Assembly (NCBI GenBank): GCA_900764105.1
Contig: CAAFMS010000024.1
Location: 1-56,461, forward strand
DNA from: Clostridia bacterium
GTDB lineage: Bacteria; Bacillota; Clostridia; Christensenellales; Borkfalkiaceae
Direction: 5' to 3'
Length of the DNA stretch: 56,461 nt
The translations under genes and the position numbers were made by a program. The stretch's first letter is position 1, and each line of letters opens with the position of its first letter. The notes beneath the pieces are model-generated. The model did no database searches. It worked only from the letters and a program-made list of their open reading frames with translations, and was not told the DNA's origin. Shown in pieces: positions 7,708 to 16,067 of the stretch.

Positions 7708-9528
7708 TTATTTGTCGTTGGAACTGTCTATTTTGAGAATAGACATAAACGCCTCGCTCGGAACTTCTACGGAGCCGAGTTGTCTCATCTTCTTTTTGCC
7801 TTCTTTCTGTTTTTCGAGAAGTTTTTTCTTTCTCGTTATATCGCCGCCGTAGCATTTGGCGAGAACGTCTTTGCGAAGAGCCTTTACGGTTTCCCTCGCG
7901 ATTACCTTGCCGCCGATAGCCGCCTGAATGGGTATCTCGAAAAGTTGACGGGGAATGACGTCTTTCAGTCTCTCCGCCAAGGCCCTGCCTCTTTGGTACG
8001 CCTTGTCCTTATGGACTATTATCGAAAGGGCGTCGCACGGTTCGCCGTTTAAAAGCATATCGAGTTTGACGAGTTCGCTTTTCTGATAGCCGTCGAGTTC
8101 GTAGTCGAAAGAGGCGTACCCCCTCGTTCTCGATTTAAGCCCGTCGAAAAAGTCGAAAATAATTTCGTTGAGAGGAAGTTTATAGTTGAGCCTCACCCTC
8201 TTCGCGTCGAGGTAGGTCATATCGGTGAACACGCCGCGTTTGTCCTGACAGAGTTCCATTATCGCGCCGACGTAATCGGGGGGAGTGAATATGTTCGCGT
8301 TTATAATAGGCTCTTCGGCGTAGTCGATATAAGATACGTCGGGGAACTTGCTCGGGTTATCGACGATTAAAAGTTCGCCGTCCGTCTTGTGAATGTGGTA
8401 GGAAACCGACGGGGCGGTCGTGATTATGTCGATGTCGAACTCCCTTTCGATTCTCTCCTGAATAATCTCCATGTGGAGAAGCCCTAAAAATCCGCATCTG
8501 AAACCGAAGCCCAAGGCGTCCGAATTGTCGGGTTCGAACGAAAGGGAAGCGTCGTTGAGTTTAAGTTTTAAAAGGGCTTCTTTCAAATCGTTGAATCTCG
8601 AACCGTCGAGGGGGTATATACCCGAGAAAACGACGGGCTGAACCTTTTTGTAACCGGGGAGCGGCGACGAAGCGGGGTTGTTCGCGTCCGTTATAGTATC
8701 GCCGACAGCAATGTCCTCTATGCTTTTGATACTCGCGGCGATATATCCTACTTCGCCCGCCGCAAGGAATTTTTTAGGCTTTAATCCGGGGTTGAACGTG
8801 CCTACTTCGGTGACGTCGAATTGCTTCGTTCCGTTGAACGTTTTGATTCTCGCGCCTACGCCGACCGTCCCGTCTTTGATTCGGACGAAGCAGATAACGC
8901 CCTTGAAATTATCGTAATAACTGTCGAAGATGAGGGCTTTAAGCGGCGCTTCGTCGTCTCCTTTCGGCGGCGGAACGAGCGAAACCACTTGTTCTAAAAC
9001 CTGGTCGATGTTTATACCGTTCTTCGCGGAAATCCTCGGGGCGTGTTCTCCGTCGAGACCTATTACGTCCTCGATTTCTTTCGCCGTCTCTTCGGGGTTT
9101 GCCGAAGCGAGGTCGATTTTGTTGATTACGGGTACTATTTCGAGGTCGTTGTCAAGCGCGAGATAGCAGTTTGCGAGAGTCTGAGCCTCGATGCCCTGAG
9201 TGGCGTCGACGATCAAAATCGCCCCTTCGCACGCCGCGAGCGAACGTGAAACCTCATAGGTGAAGTCGACGTGTCCGGGGGTGTCGATAAGGTTGAAAAT
9301 ATAGTCCTTGCCGTCTTTCGCCTTGTACGCCATTCTCACGGGGGTGAGTTTGATGGTGATGCCGCGTTCTCTCTCCAAATCCATAGAGTCGAGCAGTTGA
9401 TCCTCCATATCTCTCTCGGCGACTTGTCCCGTGAGTTCCATTATTCTGTCGGCAAGGGTTGATTTGCCGTGATCGATATGGGCTATTATGCAAAAATTTC
9501 GTATGTTGTCCTTAGTCGTTATCGCCAT
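7708..9528 (-). CDS. lepA: Elongation factor 4 (LepA)
   Basis: 606 residues from the chosen start. LepA is a ribosome-bound GTPase that back-translocates or rescues stalled ribosomes and helps 30S biogenesis. GTP motifs are clear: AHIDHGKST (P-loop), DTPGHVDF with the catalytic His, and NKID. The C-terminal RKKKLLEKQKEGKKKM is typical of the LepA tail. An in-frame ATG 39 bases upstream (9567) is rejected because it falls inside the -10 box of the promoter at 9566-9594 and has no ribosome-binding site; the ATG at 9528 has GAGG upstream. First gene of lepA-hemW-dnaE-pfkA-pfp. Confidence 0.96.
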   Translation of the reverse strand: MAITTKDNIRNFCIIAHIDHGKSTLADRIMELTGQVAERDMEDQLLDSMDLERERGITIKLTPVRMAYKAKDGKDYIFNLIDTPGHVDFTYEVSRSLAACEGAILIVDATQGIEAQTLANCYLALDNDLEIVPVINKIDLASANPEETAKEIEDVIGLDGEHAPRISAKNGINIDQVLEQVVSLVPPPKGDDEAPLKALIFDSYYDNFKGVICFVRIKDGTVGVGARIKTFNGTKQFDVTEVGTFNPGLKPKKFLAAGEVGYIAASIKSIEDIAVGDTITDANNPASSPLPGYKKVQPVVFSGIYPLDGSRFNDLKEALLKLKLNDASLSFEPDNSDALGFGFRCGFLGLLHMEIIQERIEREFDIDIITTAPSVSYHIHKTDGELLIVDNPSKFPDVSYIDYAEEPIINANIFTPPDYVGAIMELCQDKRGVFTDMTYLDAKRVRLNYKLPLNEIIFDFFDGLKSRTRGYASFDYELDGYQKSELVKLDMLLNGEPCDALSIIVHKDKAYQRGRALAERLKDVIPRQLFEIPIQAAIGGKVIARETVKALRKDVLAKCYGGDITRKKKLLEKQKEGKKKMRQLGSVEVPSEAFMSILKIDSSNDK

Positions 9529-9565
9529 TGAGCAGAAAACCTCGCCATTATAGTTACTCCATATC

Positions 9566-9594
9566 ATTATATACGAAAGTCAAAATAAAATCAA
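9566..9594 (-). promoter_or_regulatory. SigA-type promoter of the lepA operon
   Basis: Reverse strand TTGATT (9594-9589), 17 bases, TATAAT (9571-9566). The predicted start of transcription near 9559 supports the shorter lepA reading frame. Confidence 0.85.
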
Positions 9595-9602
9595 GAAAAT
9601 TA

Positions 9603-9631
9603 TTGACAAAAACCCTATTCGGTATTATAAT
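9603..9631 (+). promoter_or_regulatory. SigA-type consensus promoter of the GDPD gene
   Basis: TTGACA (9603-9608), 17-base spacer, TATAAT (9626-9631): a perfect consensus, divergent from the lepA promoter with only 8 bases between the two -35 boxes. Confidence 0.9.
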
Positions 9632-9662
9632 TCTCACGGAAAATATAACGAGGATAAATTAT

Positions 9663-10382
9663 ATGAGAATAAAAGACAATCATTGGCTTTTGCAAAAACC
9701 CGTAGCCCATAGAGGGCTTCACGGAAACGGAATACCCGAAAACAGCATGGAAGCATTCAAGGCGGCGATAATGAGCGGTTATCCCATCGAAACGGACGTT
9801 CAACTTACTAAGGATAACGCCCTTTTGTGTTTTCACGATGATAGTTTAAAGAGAATGACGGGGGTAGACTCGCTTATATGGGATAAGACTTTCGAGGAAG
9901 CGAGGGCGTTGAAACTCGCTGAAACTGAGGAGGTAATACCGACGTTCGACGAACTTCTGTCCTTTGTGGACGGCAGAGTTCCGCTCGTTATCGAGTTGAA
10001 ATCGCAGAGGACGAAAGGGGTTATAGTGGACGAGGTGATAAAGAGGCTGGACTTATACGAGGGCGAGTTCGTCGTTCAGTCGTTCGACCCGTTCATAATG
10101 CGGGAATTCCGCAAGAAACGACCCGAATATATAAGGGGTCAACTTATAGATAAAGACAGACATAAAAACCTTTCGTATATTTCCGACAAACTTTTGTCGG
10201 TCGCCTTTTTCAACTTTATGGTAAAGCCCGACTTTATGAATATGAACGTAAAGTATCTGCCTGTTTCAAGCAGAATGAAAAAGGGGCGCAGAGTAATAAG
10301 TTGGACGATACGAAACGAAGCGGACAAAGAAAAAGCGGAGAAATACGCAGACAACTATATCTTCGAGAATATAAGACCGTAA
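9663..10382 (+). CDS. glpQ: Glycerophosphodiester phosphodiesterase
   Basis: 239 residues. Hydrolyses glycerophosphodiesters (deacylated phospholipids) to glycerol 3-phosphate and an alcohol. The GDPD catalytic set is visible: His16-Arg17, Glu43, Asp45 and His58 (AHRG, ETD, FHDD). There is no signal peptide, so it is probably cytoplasmic, like UgpQ. The ATG at 9663 is preferred over in-frame upstream ATGs because the consensus promoter lies at 9603-9631 and GAGG at 9650-9653 is correctly spaced. It is a single-gene unit; the region downstream is packed with repeats. Confidence 0.9.
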   Translation: MRIKDNHWLLQKPVAHRGLHGNGIPENSMEAFKAAIMSGYPIETDVQLTKDNALLCFHDDSLKRMTGVDSLIWDKTFEEARALKLAETEEVIPTFDELLSFVDGRVPLVIELKSQRTKGVIVDEVIKRLDLYEGEFVVQSFDPFIMREFRKKRPEYIRGQLIDKDRHKNLSYISDKLLSVAFFNFMVKPDFMNMNVKYLPVSSRMKKGRRVISWTIRNEADKEKAEKYADNYIFENIRP

Positions 10383-10520
10383 TCAAGAGTTTGTTGTCTC
10401 TGTCCGAAAATGCCGTTTTCGCTTCCTCTTTCGGACAAAACGAAAAGCGTACCGACTTGCTTTCTTCTTTGGGGTGAATTTCCGTTGAAATAGTAGGCTT
10501 TATGAAAGACGACTGGCAAC

Positions 10521-10582
10521 GCTTCCTCCTTCGGGGGAAGTGGCAAAATGGAGCGTAAGCGAGATTTTGACGATAGGGGATA
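10521..10582 (+). repeat. Palindromic intergenic repeat, family A
   Basis: First hairpin CTTCCTCC/GGGGGAAG, second hairpin CAAAAT...ATTTTG, then GACGATAGGGGAT. Same plan as the copies near 17128, 52219, 52523 and 52675, but with its own second-stem sequence. Confidence 0.75.
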
Positions 10583-10616
10583 GAAAACGCAATGCAAAAT
10601 GTAGTAGTAATTTACT

Positions 10617-10674
10617 GACCCCTTCCGTCGCTTTCAGCGACACCTTCCCCGAAGGTGACGGCAAGACGTGGTAC
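10617..10674 (-). repeat. Palindromic intergenic repeat, family A (reverse copy)
   Basis: Reverse strand: CTTGCCGTCACC then a CTTCGGGGAAGG hairpin, then the variable stem GTCGCTGAAAGCGAC and GGAAGGGGTCA. It faces the copies on either side. Confidence 0.7.
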
Positions 10675-10726
10675 GAAGTAAATGTTCTGTTTTATAGAAA
10701 GAGTAAACGCAAAACAAACAACCTTT

Positions 10727-11060
10727 CTTGCTTTCCCCTATGGGGAAAGTGTCAACGAAGTTGACGATAGAGGTTGAAACGGCGGCTTGATTTTTACGTT
10801 CGTTATTTGTTATTACGCAAAAACAAACCTTTCTTGCTTTCCCCTATCGGGTAGGCTCTCCCGATGAAACGGGTAAATGTCCCCGATGAAACGGGGAAAA
10901 TGTCGCAAAGCGACAAAAGGGGCGCGTCCGCCGCGTAGGCGAAGGTGGCAGGCAAAGCCTGACGGAGAGGGGGCGTTCGCCGCCGAGGTGAAGTGTCAAC
11001 GAAGTTGACGATAGAGGTTGAAACGGCGGCTTGATTTTTGCTTTCGTTATTTGTTATTAA
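10727..11060 (+). repeat. Composite family A repeats with a 69-bp direct repeat
   Basis: Two family A elements start CTTGCTTTCCCC at about 10730 and 10838. Each ends with the same 69 bases (10747-10815 and 10991-11059, three differences), including the hairpin GTCAACGAAGTTGAC. The second copy is expanded by further small palindromes (CCCCGATGAAACGGGG, TGTCGCAAAGCGACA, GCAGGCAAAGCCTG). No reading frame or promoter is convincing in 10383-11126. Confidence 0.75.
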
Positions 11061-11076
11061 AAATAAAAAATCGTCG

Positions 11077-11091
11077 TTAATCGACTTATAG
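11077..11091 (+). repeat. Dispersed AATCGACTTATAG motif, copy 3 (copA leader)
   Basis: TTAATCGACTTATAG, 35 bases upstream of the copA start and just after the repeat block. Confidence 0.8.
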
Positions 11092-11126
11092 CATAGTATT
11101 TTAAACTTCAAAAGGAGTATTTTTAT

Positions 11127-13694
11127 ATGAAATTATCGTTTACCGTGAGCGGAATGACCTGTTCCGCTTGCTCGGCGAGAGTCGAAAAATGCGTTCGGAA
11201 CGTAGCGGGCGTTAAATCGTGTAACGTAAACCTTATCACGGGGGCATTGTCTGTCGAAGCGGATAGCGATGTTTCCGAACTCATTATAAAAGCGGTAAAA
11301 AACGAGGGCTACGGCATAAAAGTCGGGGTCTCGCTCAAAAGGGGAAGAGAGAGGGAAAAGTCTTTGAAAAAGAGACTTATAATCTCCGTTCCGCTCACCG
11401 TTATTCTTATGTATATATCGATGGGTCCGATGATAGGAATTCCCGTTCCCGATTGCCTCAATATGATGAAACCGGAGGGAATGTTCCTTTCCTCCGTCGT
11501 TCAGGCTGCTTTAACGCTTGCCGTAATAATAGTCAACTTTGCATACTATACGAGTGGTTATAAGAAACTTTTCGGGCTGAAACCGAATATGGATTCGCTC
11601 GTCGCGCTCGGATCGTCCGCTTCGTTTTTGTACGGCGCGTACGTTACCGTTATGATTGCCGTCGGGCATTTCACGAAAAATCACGACCTTATGATGAAGT
11701 TTATGGACAGCCTTTATTTCGAGGGCGCGGCTACCATACTCACGCTTATAACGGTCGGTAAATACCTCGAAGAAAAATCGAAAAACAAGACTATGAGTTC
11801 GGTCGAAAAACTCTTGGGACTTGCGCCCGAAACGGCGGTTGTTTTGATTGACGGCGAGGAAAAAGAGGTTAGAATTTCCGAACTCAAAGTCGGCGATAAG
11901 GTCGTTTTAAAGGACGGAGACCGCGTTCCGTGCGACGGAAAAATCGCTTCGGGCGGCGGTTGGCTCGACCAGTCGGTAATTACGGGCGAAAGCGTTCCCG
12001 TATACAAGGAAATCGGCGATAACACGGTCACGGGGACTACTTTTTCGGGCGGCTATTGCGTTATGGAAGCCGTCTCTGTCGGCGAGGACACGACGCTTTA
12101 TAAAATAGTAAAACTCGTCGAGGACGCGAATTCCACGAAAGTTCCGATTGCGAAACTCGCGGATAAAATCGCGGGGGTATTCGTTCCCGTCGTTATAGGA
12201 ATTTCCCTTTTGTCGCTTGCGATATGGCTTATTATAGGTAAGGAATTTTCGTTCGCCGTGAATATCGCCGTCAGCGTACTCTTAGTTTCCTGCCCGTGCG
12301 CGTTGGGTCTTGCGACCCCCGCCGCTTTAATGGCGGGAACGGGTAAAGCCGCCGAATACGGAATACTCATAAAGAGCGGCGAAGCCTTGCAGAAAACGGC
12401 TTCCGCGGACGTGGTCGTTCTCGATAAAACGGGTACCATAACTTACGGAAAGCCGCAGGTCGAGAACGTGGAAATTACGGGTAAAATTACCGAAGCGGAG
12501 TTTCTCGCGACCGCCGTCGCGCTTGAAAAAATGAGTTCGCATATTCTCGGCAAAGCGGTTATAGAATACGCCGAGAAAAAGGGCGTGGAAGGCTACGCCG
12601 CAGAGAACTTCGAGGCGATAAAAGGTCTCGGTATAAAAGGCGTGGTAAACGGTAAAGAGTGTCTGCTCGGAAATCGTAATTTCGCAATAGGAGAGACACC
12701 CGACGAGGACGGAAAGAAACTTATAGAACTTGCCGAAAAAGAGGTCGGAGCGACCGTGCTGTTTATGTCGATTGATGGCGAAAAGTCAGGCTATATGTCG
12801 ATTAAAGACGGTATTAAGCCGTCGAGCAGAGAGGCGATAGCCGAACTTAAAGCGATGAATAAAGAGGTTGTAATGCTTACGGGCGACAACAAATCCGCGG
12901 CAAGAGCGGTCGCGGACGAACTCGGAATATCGTATGAAGCGGAGGTTCTCCCGGACAGAAAATACGAGGTTGTGAACGCCCTTAAAAAGGACGGCAAAAC
13001 CGTTATGATGGTAGGCGACGGGGTAAACGACGCCCCCGCTCTCTCGGCGGCGGATATAGGAGTTGCGATAGGGGCGGGCGCGGATATAGCGATTGACAGT
13101 GCGGACGTGGTTTTGATAAAGAGCGATTTGGGCGACGTCGTAAAGACGATTAAAACGGGCGTAAAGGTCATGCGGAACATAAAGGAAAACCTTTTCTGGG
13201 CGTTTTTCTATAACGTTATACTGATACCCGTAGCGTGCGGAGTTTTGTACCCCGTCGGCGGCGAAAAATTACTGCTTAACCCGATGTTTGCGTCGCTTGC
13301 GATGAGTTTATCGAGCGTGTGCGTAGTCGGTAACGCTTTACGGCTCAGATTTATAAAATTCGGCAAATCGGACGAAAGAACGGCTGAAAGGAATAAACCG
13401 AAGAAAGTCGAGGGAATAAAACCGATAGAAAAGGCGGATAATAAAAACGTCGGAGACGGCTACGCGAAAGGAGGAGAAAAGGTGGAAACCGCAAAAATGA
13501 CGATATATATAGACGGAATGATGTGCGAGCATTGCAAGAAACGCGTGGAAACGGCGTTAAACGGAATAGGACTTACCGCAGAAGTAAGTTTGCAGAACAA
13601 ATGCGCGTATATTACGGACGGCGAGGCGGAAGACGGCGCGATAAAAATCGCAATATCGGACGCGGGCTATTCCGTAACCGAAATAGTGAGATAA
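11127..13694 (+). CDS. copA: Copper-type P1B heavy-metal ATPase with HMA domains at both ends
   Basis: 855 residues. Membrane pump that exports monovalent copper using ATP. It has an N-terminal HMA domain with MTCSAC (Cys12, Cys15), a transmembrane CPC metal site at 389-391, phosphorylation site DKTGT (Asp433) and hinge GDGVND (630-635). Unusually it carries a second HMA domain at the C-terminus with MCEHC (Cys800, Cys803), after a charged linker of about 60 residues. That domain resembles a fused CopZ chaperone. AAAGGAG lies before the start. No csoR or copZ gene is adjacent. Silver or other soft metals are possible alternatives to copper. Confidence 0.93.
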   Translation: MKLSFTVSGMTCSACSARVEKCVRNVAGVKSCNVNLITGALSVEADSDVSELIIKAVKNEGYGIKVGVSLKRGREREKSLKKRLIISVPLTVILMYISMGPMIGIPVPDCLNMMKPEGMFLSSVVQAALTLAVIIVNFAYYTSGYKKLFGLKPNMDSLVALGSSASFLYGAYVTVMIAVGHFTKNHDLMMKFMDSLYFEGAATILTLITVGKYLEEKSKNKTMSSVEKLLGLAPETAVVLIDGEEKEVRISELKVGDKVVLKDGDRVPCDGKIASGGGWLDQSVITGESVPVYKEIGDNTVTGTTFSGGYCVMEAVSVGEDTTLYKIVKLVEDANSTKVPIAKLADKIAGVFVPVVIGISLLSLAIWLIIGKEFSFAVNIAVSVLLVSCPCALGLATPAALMAGTGKAAEYGILIKSGEALQKTASADVVVLDKTGTITYGKPQVENVEITGKITEAEFLATAVALEKMSSHILGKAVIEYAEKKGVEGYAAENFEAIKGLGIKGVVNGKECLLGNRNFAIGETPDEDGKKLIELAEKEVGATVLFMSIDGEKSGYMSIKDGIKPSSREAIAELKAMNKEVVMLTGDNKSAARAVADELGISYEAEVLPDRKYEVVNALKKDGKTVMMVGDGVNDAPALSAADIGVAIGAGADIAIDSADVVLIKSDLGDVVKTIKTGVKVMRNIKENLFWAFFYNVILIPVACGVLYPVGGEKLLLNPMFASLAMSLSSVCVVGNALRLRFIKFGKSDERTAERNKPKKVEGIKPIEKADNKNVGDGYAKGGEKVETAKMTIYIDGMMCEHCKKRVETALNGIGLTAEVSLQNKCAYITDGEAEDGAIKIAISDAGYSVTEIVR
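12791..12805 (-). repeat. Dispersed motif variant TTAATCGACATATAG, copy 4 (inside copA)
   Basis: Reverse strand differs from the 13-bp core at one base and is identical over 15 bases to the variant at 53432-53446. It is within the copA coding sequence (GYMSIKD), so codon use may explain it. Confidence 0.5.
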
Positions 13695-13704
13695 AAAATC
13701 GAAA

Positions 13705-13737
13705 ACGCGGCTCGGCGACAAAATCGCCGAGCCGCGT
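13705..13737 (+). terminator. Hairpin after copA
   Basis: A perfect 14-bp stem (13705-13718 with 13724-13737), loop CAAAA. No T run follows on the + strand, while the reverse strand continues TTTTCGATTTTTT, so it may also protect against transcription from the other side. Confidence 0.65.
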
Positions 13738-13787
13738 CTCGTCTGTAAAAATTTTCAAAAAAAACCGAAAAAAATTTATTTTACCTA

Positions 13788-13816
13788 TTGAAATTCTTTG
13801 CTTCTCGGTGTATAAT
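13788..13816 (+). promoter_or_regulatory. SigA-type promoter of the EF-G-like gene
   Basis: TTGAAA (13788-13793), 17 bases, TATAAT (13811-13816). The leader to the start codon is about 118 bases. Confidence 0.85.
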
Positions 13817-13940
13817 ATAATAAACTCGGGCGCGGGGCGTCTGCAATTCGGTTTTTCGGGGCGATTTTCCCTCGAAATTTACGGAGGCATTCCCCACGGC
13901 TCGGAAGTATCATATATATAGATAAGGAAGGAAAACAAAA

Positions 13941-15992
13941 ATGTCAGACACAATCAGGAACGTGGCGATAATCGGCCACAGCGGCGAAGGTAAAACCACT
14001 CTTACGGAAGCGATTCTATTCAACGCGGGCGTAATAGACAGACAGGGCAGAGTCGACGACGGAAATACCGTCAGCGACTACGATCCCGAGGAGATTGCGA
14101 GAAAAATCTCTATAAGTCTATCGGTCGCGAGATGCGAATATACGGACAGAAAGGGCAGACACGCTATATTTAACCTTATAGACGTTCCCGGTTTTTTTGA
14201 TTTCGAGGGAGAATCGGCAAGGGCTTTGTCGGCAGCCGACAACGCGATAATAGTTACGGGCGCGAGCGGCGTTTTAACCGTCGGAACGGAAAAGGCTATA
14301 GAATATTGTTTAAAACATAAAATCCCGTCGATATTGTTTATCAACGGTCTCGATAAAGATAACAGTAATTTCATTAAAACGGTTGCCGCGATAAAGGAAA
14401 AATACGGCAACAAAATCGCGCCGATGATTATTCCTAATATGGTCGACGAGAAGATGAAAGGCTTCGTAAAAGTCGCCTACGGCGTACTTCGCGATTGGGA
14501 GAGAAACGAACACCCGATACCCGACAATCTGAAATCTGCTTACGAAGAAGCCCGTCAGGCTCTTTGCGAGGCGGCGGCCGAGAACGACGAGGGACTTCTC
14601 GATAAATTCTTCGCGGACGGCGACCTTACGGGCGAGGAAATAGAAAGGGGCGTAAAACTCGGCATTAAAGCGTGTTCGACCATTACCGTACTCGGCGGCA
14701 GCGCGCTTAAAAATCAAGGCATATTCAACCTTATGGATAAAATGGTATCCACGCTAGTAAGTCCGCAGGATAGAGGGGCGATAAAAGCCGAGGAAAACGG
14801 CAGGGAAATCGAACTTAAAGCAGACCCGAACGCGAGAACGGTCGTCAGAGTATTCAAGACGGTGGTAGACCCGTTCGTCGGAAAAATGAACCTGTTCAAA
14901 GTTGTTTCGGGAACTGTAAAACCCGGTATGACGCTCGTCGATTCGACGACGGAAGCGGACGAAAAGGTCAGTTCGCTCTACTTTGTACGAGGGAAAAAGC
15001 AAATCGCAACGGAAGAAGTCGTTGCGGGCGACATAGGGGCGTTTGCTAAACTCGGAGACGTTCGCACGGGCGATACGCTTGCCGAGGGAGGTAAAATAAC
15101 CATTCCCGACGTCGAAATGCCCGCCGCAGAGTACGCAATGGCTATCGGAGCGGCTAAAAAGGGCGACGAAGACAAGGTTTTCTCGGGGCTTCGCAGATTG
15201 CAGGAGGAGGACACTTCGTTTAAGGTCGAGAAAAACCCCGATACGGGCGAAATGCTTTTGATCGGCGTAGGAGAAACGCACCTTGCGGTAATATGCAAGA
15301 AGTTAAAGACGAAATTCGGCACGGACGCCGTACTTGCGGAGCCGAAGGTCGCGTATAGAGAAACCATAAGAAAGAGCGCGGAAGGCGAGGGAAAACACAA
15401 GAAACAATCGGGCGGAGCAGGTCAGTACGGACATTGTAAGGTAAGATTCGAACCGGGGGCGGAAGGCGGCGAATACGAGTTCGTGGACGCGGTCGTCGGC
15501 GGCGTCGTTCCGAAACAGTTTATTCCCGCGGTCGATAAAGGGCTTCGCGAGGCGATAAAAGAGGGCGTTTTGGCGGGCTATCCCGTCGTAAACCTCAAAT
15601 GTACTCTTTTCGACGGCAGTTATCACCCCGTAGACAGTAAGGAAGTCGCGTTCGTCTCGGCTGCGAAACTCGCTTACGCGGACGGTATGAAAAAGGCTTC
15701 CCCGTGCATACTCGAACCCGTTATGAGAATGGAAATCACCGTTCCCGATAACTATATGGGCGACATTATGGGCGATATGAACAAGAGAAGAGGCAGAATA
15801 CTCGGAACGGACAGCGTGGACGGCAAGGCGGTAATAACGGCGGAAGCGCCGCAGGCGGAAATACTCAAATACGCTACCGAACTTCGCAGTATGACTCAGG
15901 GCAGAGGAAGTTACACGACTACTTTCGAGCGTTACGAGGAATTGCCGGCGAATATTCAGGAAAAAGTTATAGCGGATGCCGGACAAAAATAA
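13941..15992 (+). CDS. EF-G-like translation GTPase with altered G motifs
   Basis: 683 residues, colinear with elongation factor G domains I-V. The P-loop is GHSGEGKTT (12-20), typical of the EF-G-like subfamily. Two usually conserved GTPase positions differ. The G3 motif reads DVPGFFDF (81-88) with Phe where most translation GTPases have a catalytic His (Tyr in some relatives). The G4 motif is NGLD (135-138) instead of NKxD. This suggests weak or absent GTP hydrolysis or altered nucleotide choice, as reported for some EF-G2 paralogues. It lies outside the str operon, with its own promoter. It is probably a second, specialised EF-G; the main fusA would be elsewhere. Confidence 0.85.
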   Translation: MSDTIRNVAIIGHSGEGKTTLTEAILFNAGVIDRQGRVDDGNTVSDYDPEEIARKISISLSVARCEYTDRKGRHAIFNLIDVPGFFDFEGESARALSAADNAIIVTGASGVLTVGTEKAIEYCLKHKIPSILFINGLDKDNSNFIKTVAAIKEKYGNKIAPMIIPNMVDEKMKGFVKVAYGVLRDWERNEHPIPDNLKSAYEEARQALCEAAAENDEGLLDKFFADGDLTGEEIERGVKLGIKACSTITVLGGSALKNQGIFNLMDKMVSTLVSPQDRGAIKAEENGREIELKADPNARTVVRVFKTVVDPFVGKMNLFKVVSGTVKPGMTLVDSTTEADEKVSSLYFVRGKKQIATEEVVAGDIGAFAKLGDVRTGDTLAEGGKITIPDVEMPAAEYAMAIGAAKKGDEDKVFSGLRRLQEEDTSFKVEKNPDTGEMLLIGVGETHLAVICKKLKTKFGTDAVLAEPKVAYRETIRKSAEGEGKHKKQSGGAGQYGHCKVRFEPGAEGGEYEFVDAVVGGVVPKQFIPAVDKGLREAIKEGVLAGYPVVNLKCTLFDGSYHPVDSKEVAFVSAAKLAYADGMKKASPCILEPVMRMEITVPDNYMGDIMGDMNKRRGRILGTDSVDGKAVITAEAPQAEILKYATELRSMTQGRGSYTTTFERYEELPANIQEKVIADAGQK

Positions 15993-16028
15993 AACGTATT
16001 ATTTTTGCCTGACGTAGGAGGCTTGATA

Positions 16029-16067
16029 ATGAACGAAAACAGACGGAAAGGGGCGTGTGGAATATGA
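16029..16067 (+). CDS. Candidate 12-residue leader peptide
   Basis: ATG at 16029 has AGGAGG at 16016-16021 with seven bases of spacing, a better ribosome-binding site than that of the next gene. The frame encodes MNENRRKGACGI and its TGA overlaps the kinase ATG as ATGA. The layout fits a translational coupler: ribosomes ending the peptide re-initiate on the kinase. It may alternatively be a chance frame under the kinase's own Shine-Dalgarno sequence. Confidence 0.45.
   Translation: MNENRRKGACGI

Noticed and set aside
9528..9567. Longer lepA start at the ATG at 9567
   Set aside because: The ATG lies within the -10 box of the lepA promoter and has no ribosome-binding site; the ATG at 9528 has one and matches the usual LepA N-terminus.
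9528..9662. N-terminal extension of the glycerophosphodiesterase from 9528
   Set aside because: The consensus promoter at 9603-9631 and GAGG at 9650-9653 place the start at 9663; the extension would overlap lepA and is not part of the GDPD fold.
11031..11060. Promoter for copA formed by TTGATT and TTATTA
   Set aside because: Spacing is right but the -10 match is poor and it lies within a repeat copy; not supported.
16055..16063. GTG start of the PfkB-family kinase at 16055
   Set aside because: The ATG at 16064 has better spacing to AAAGGGG and gives the usual family N-terminus.
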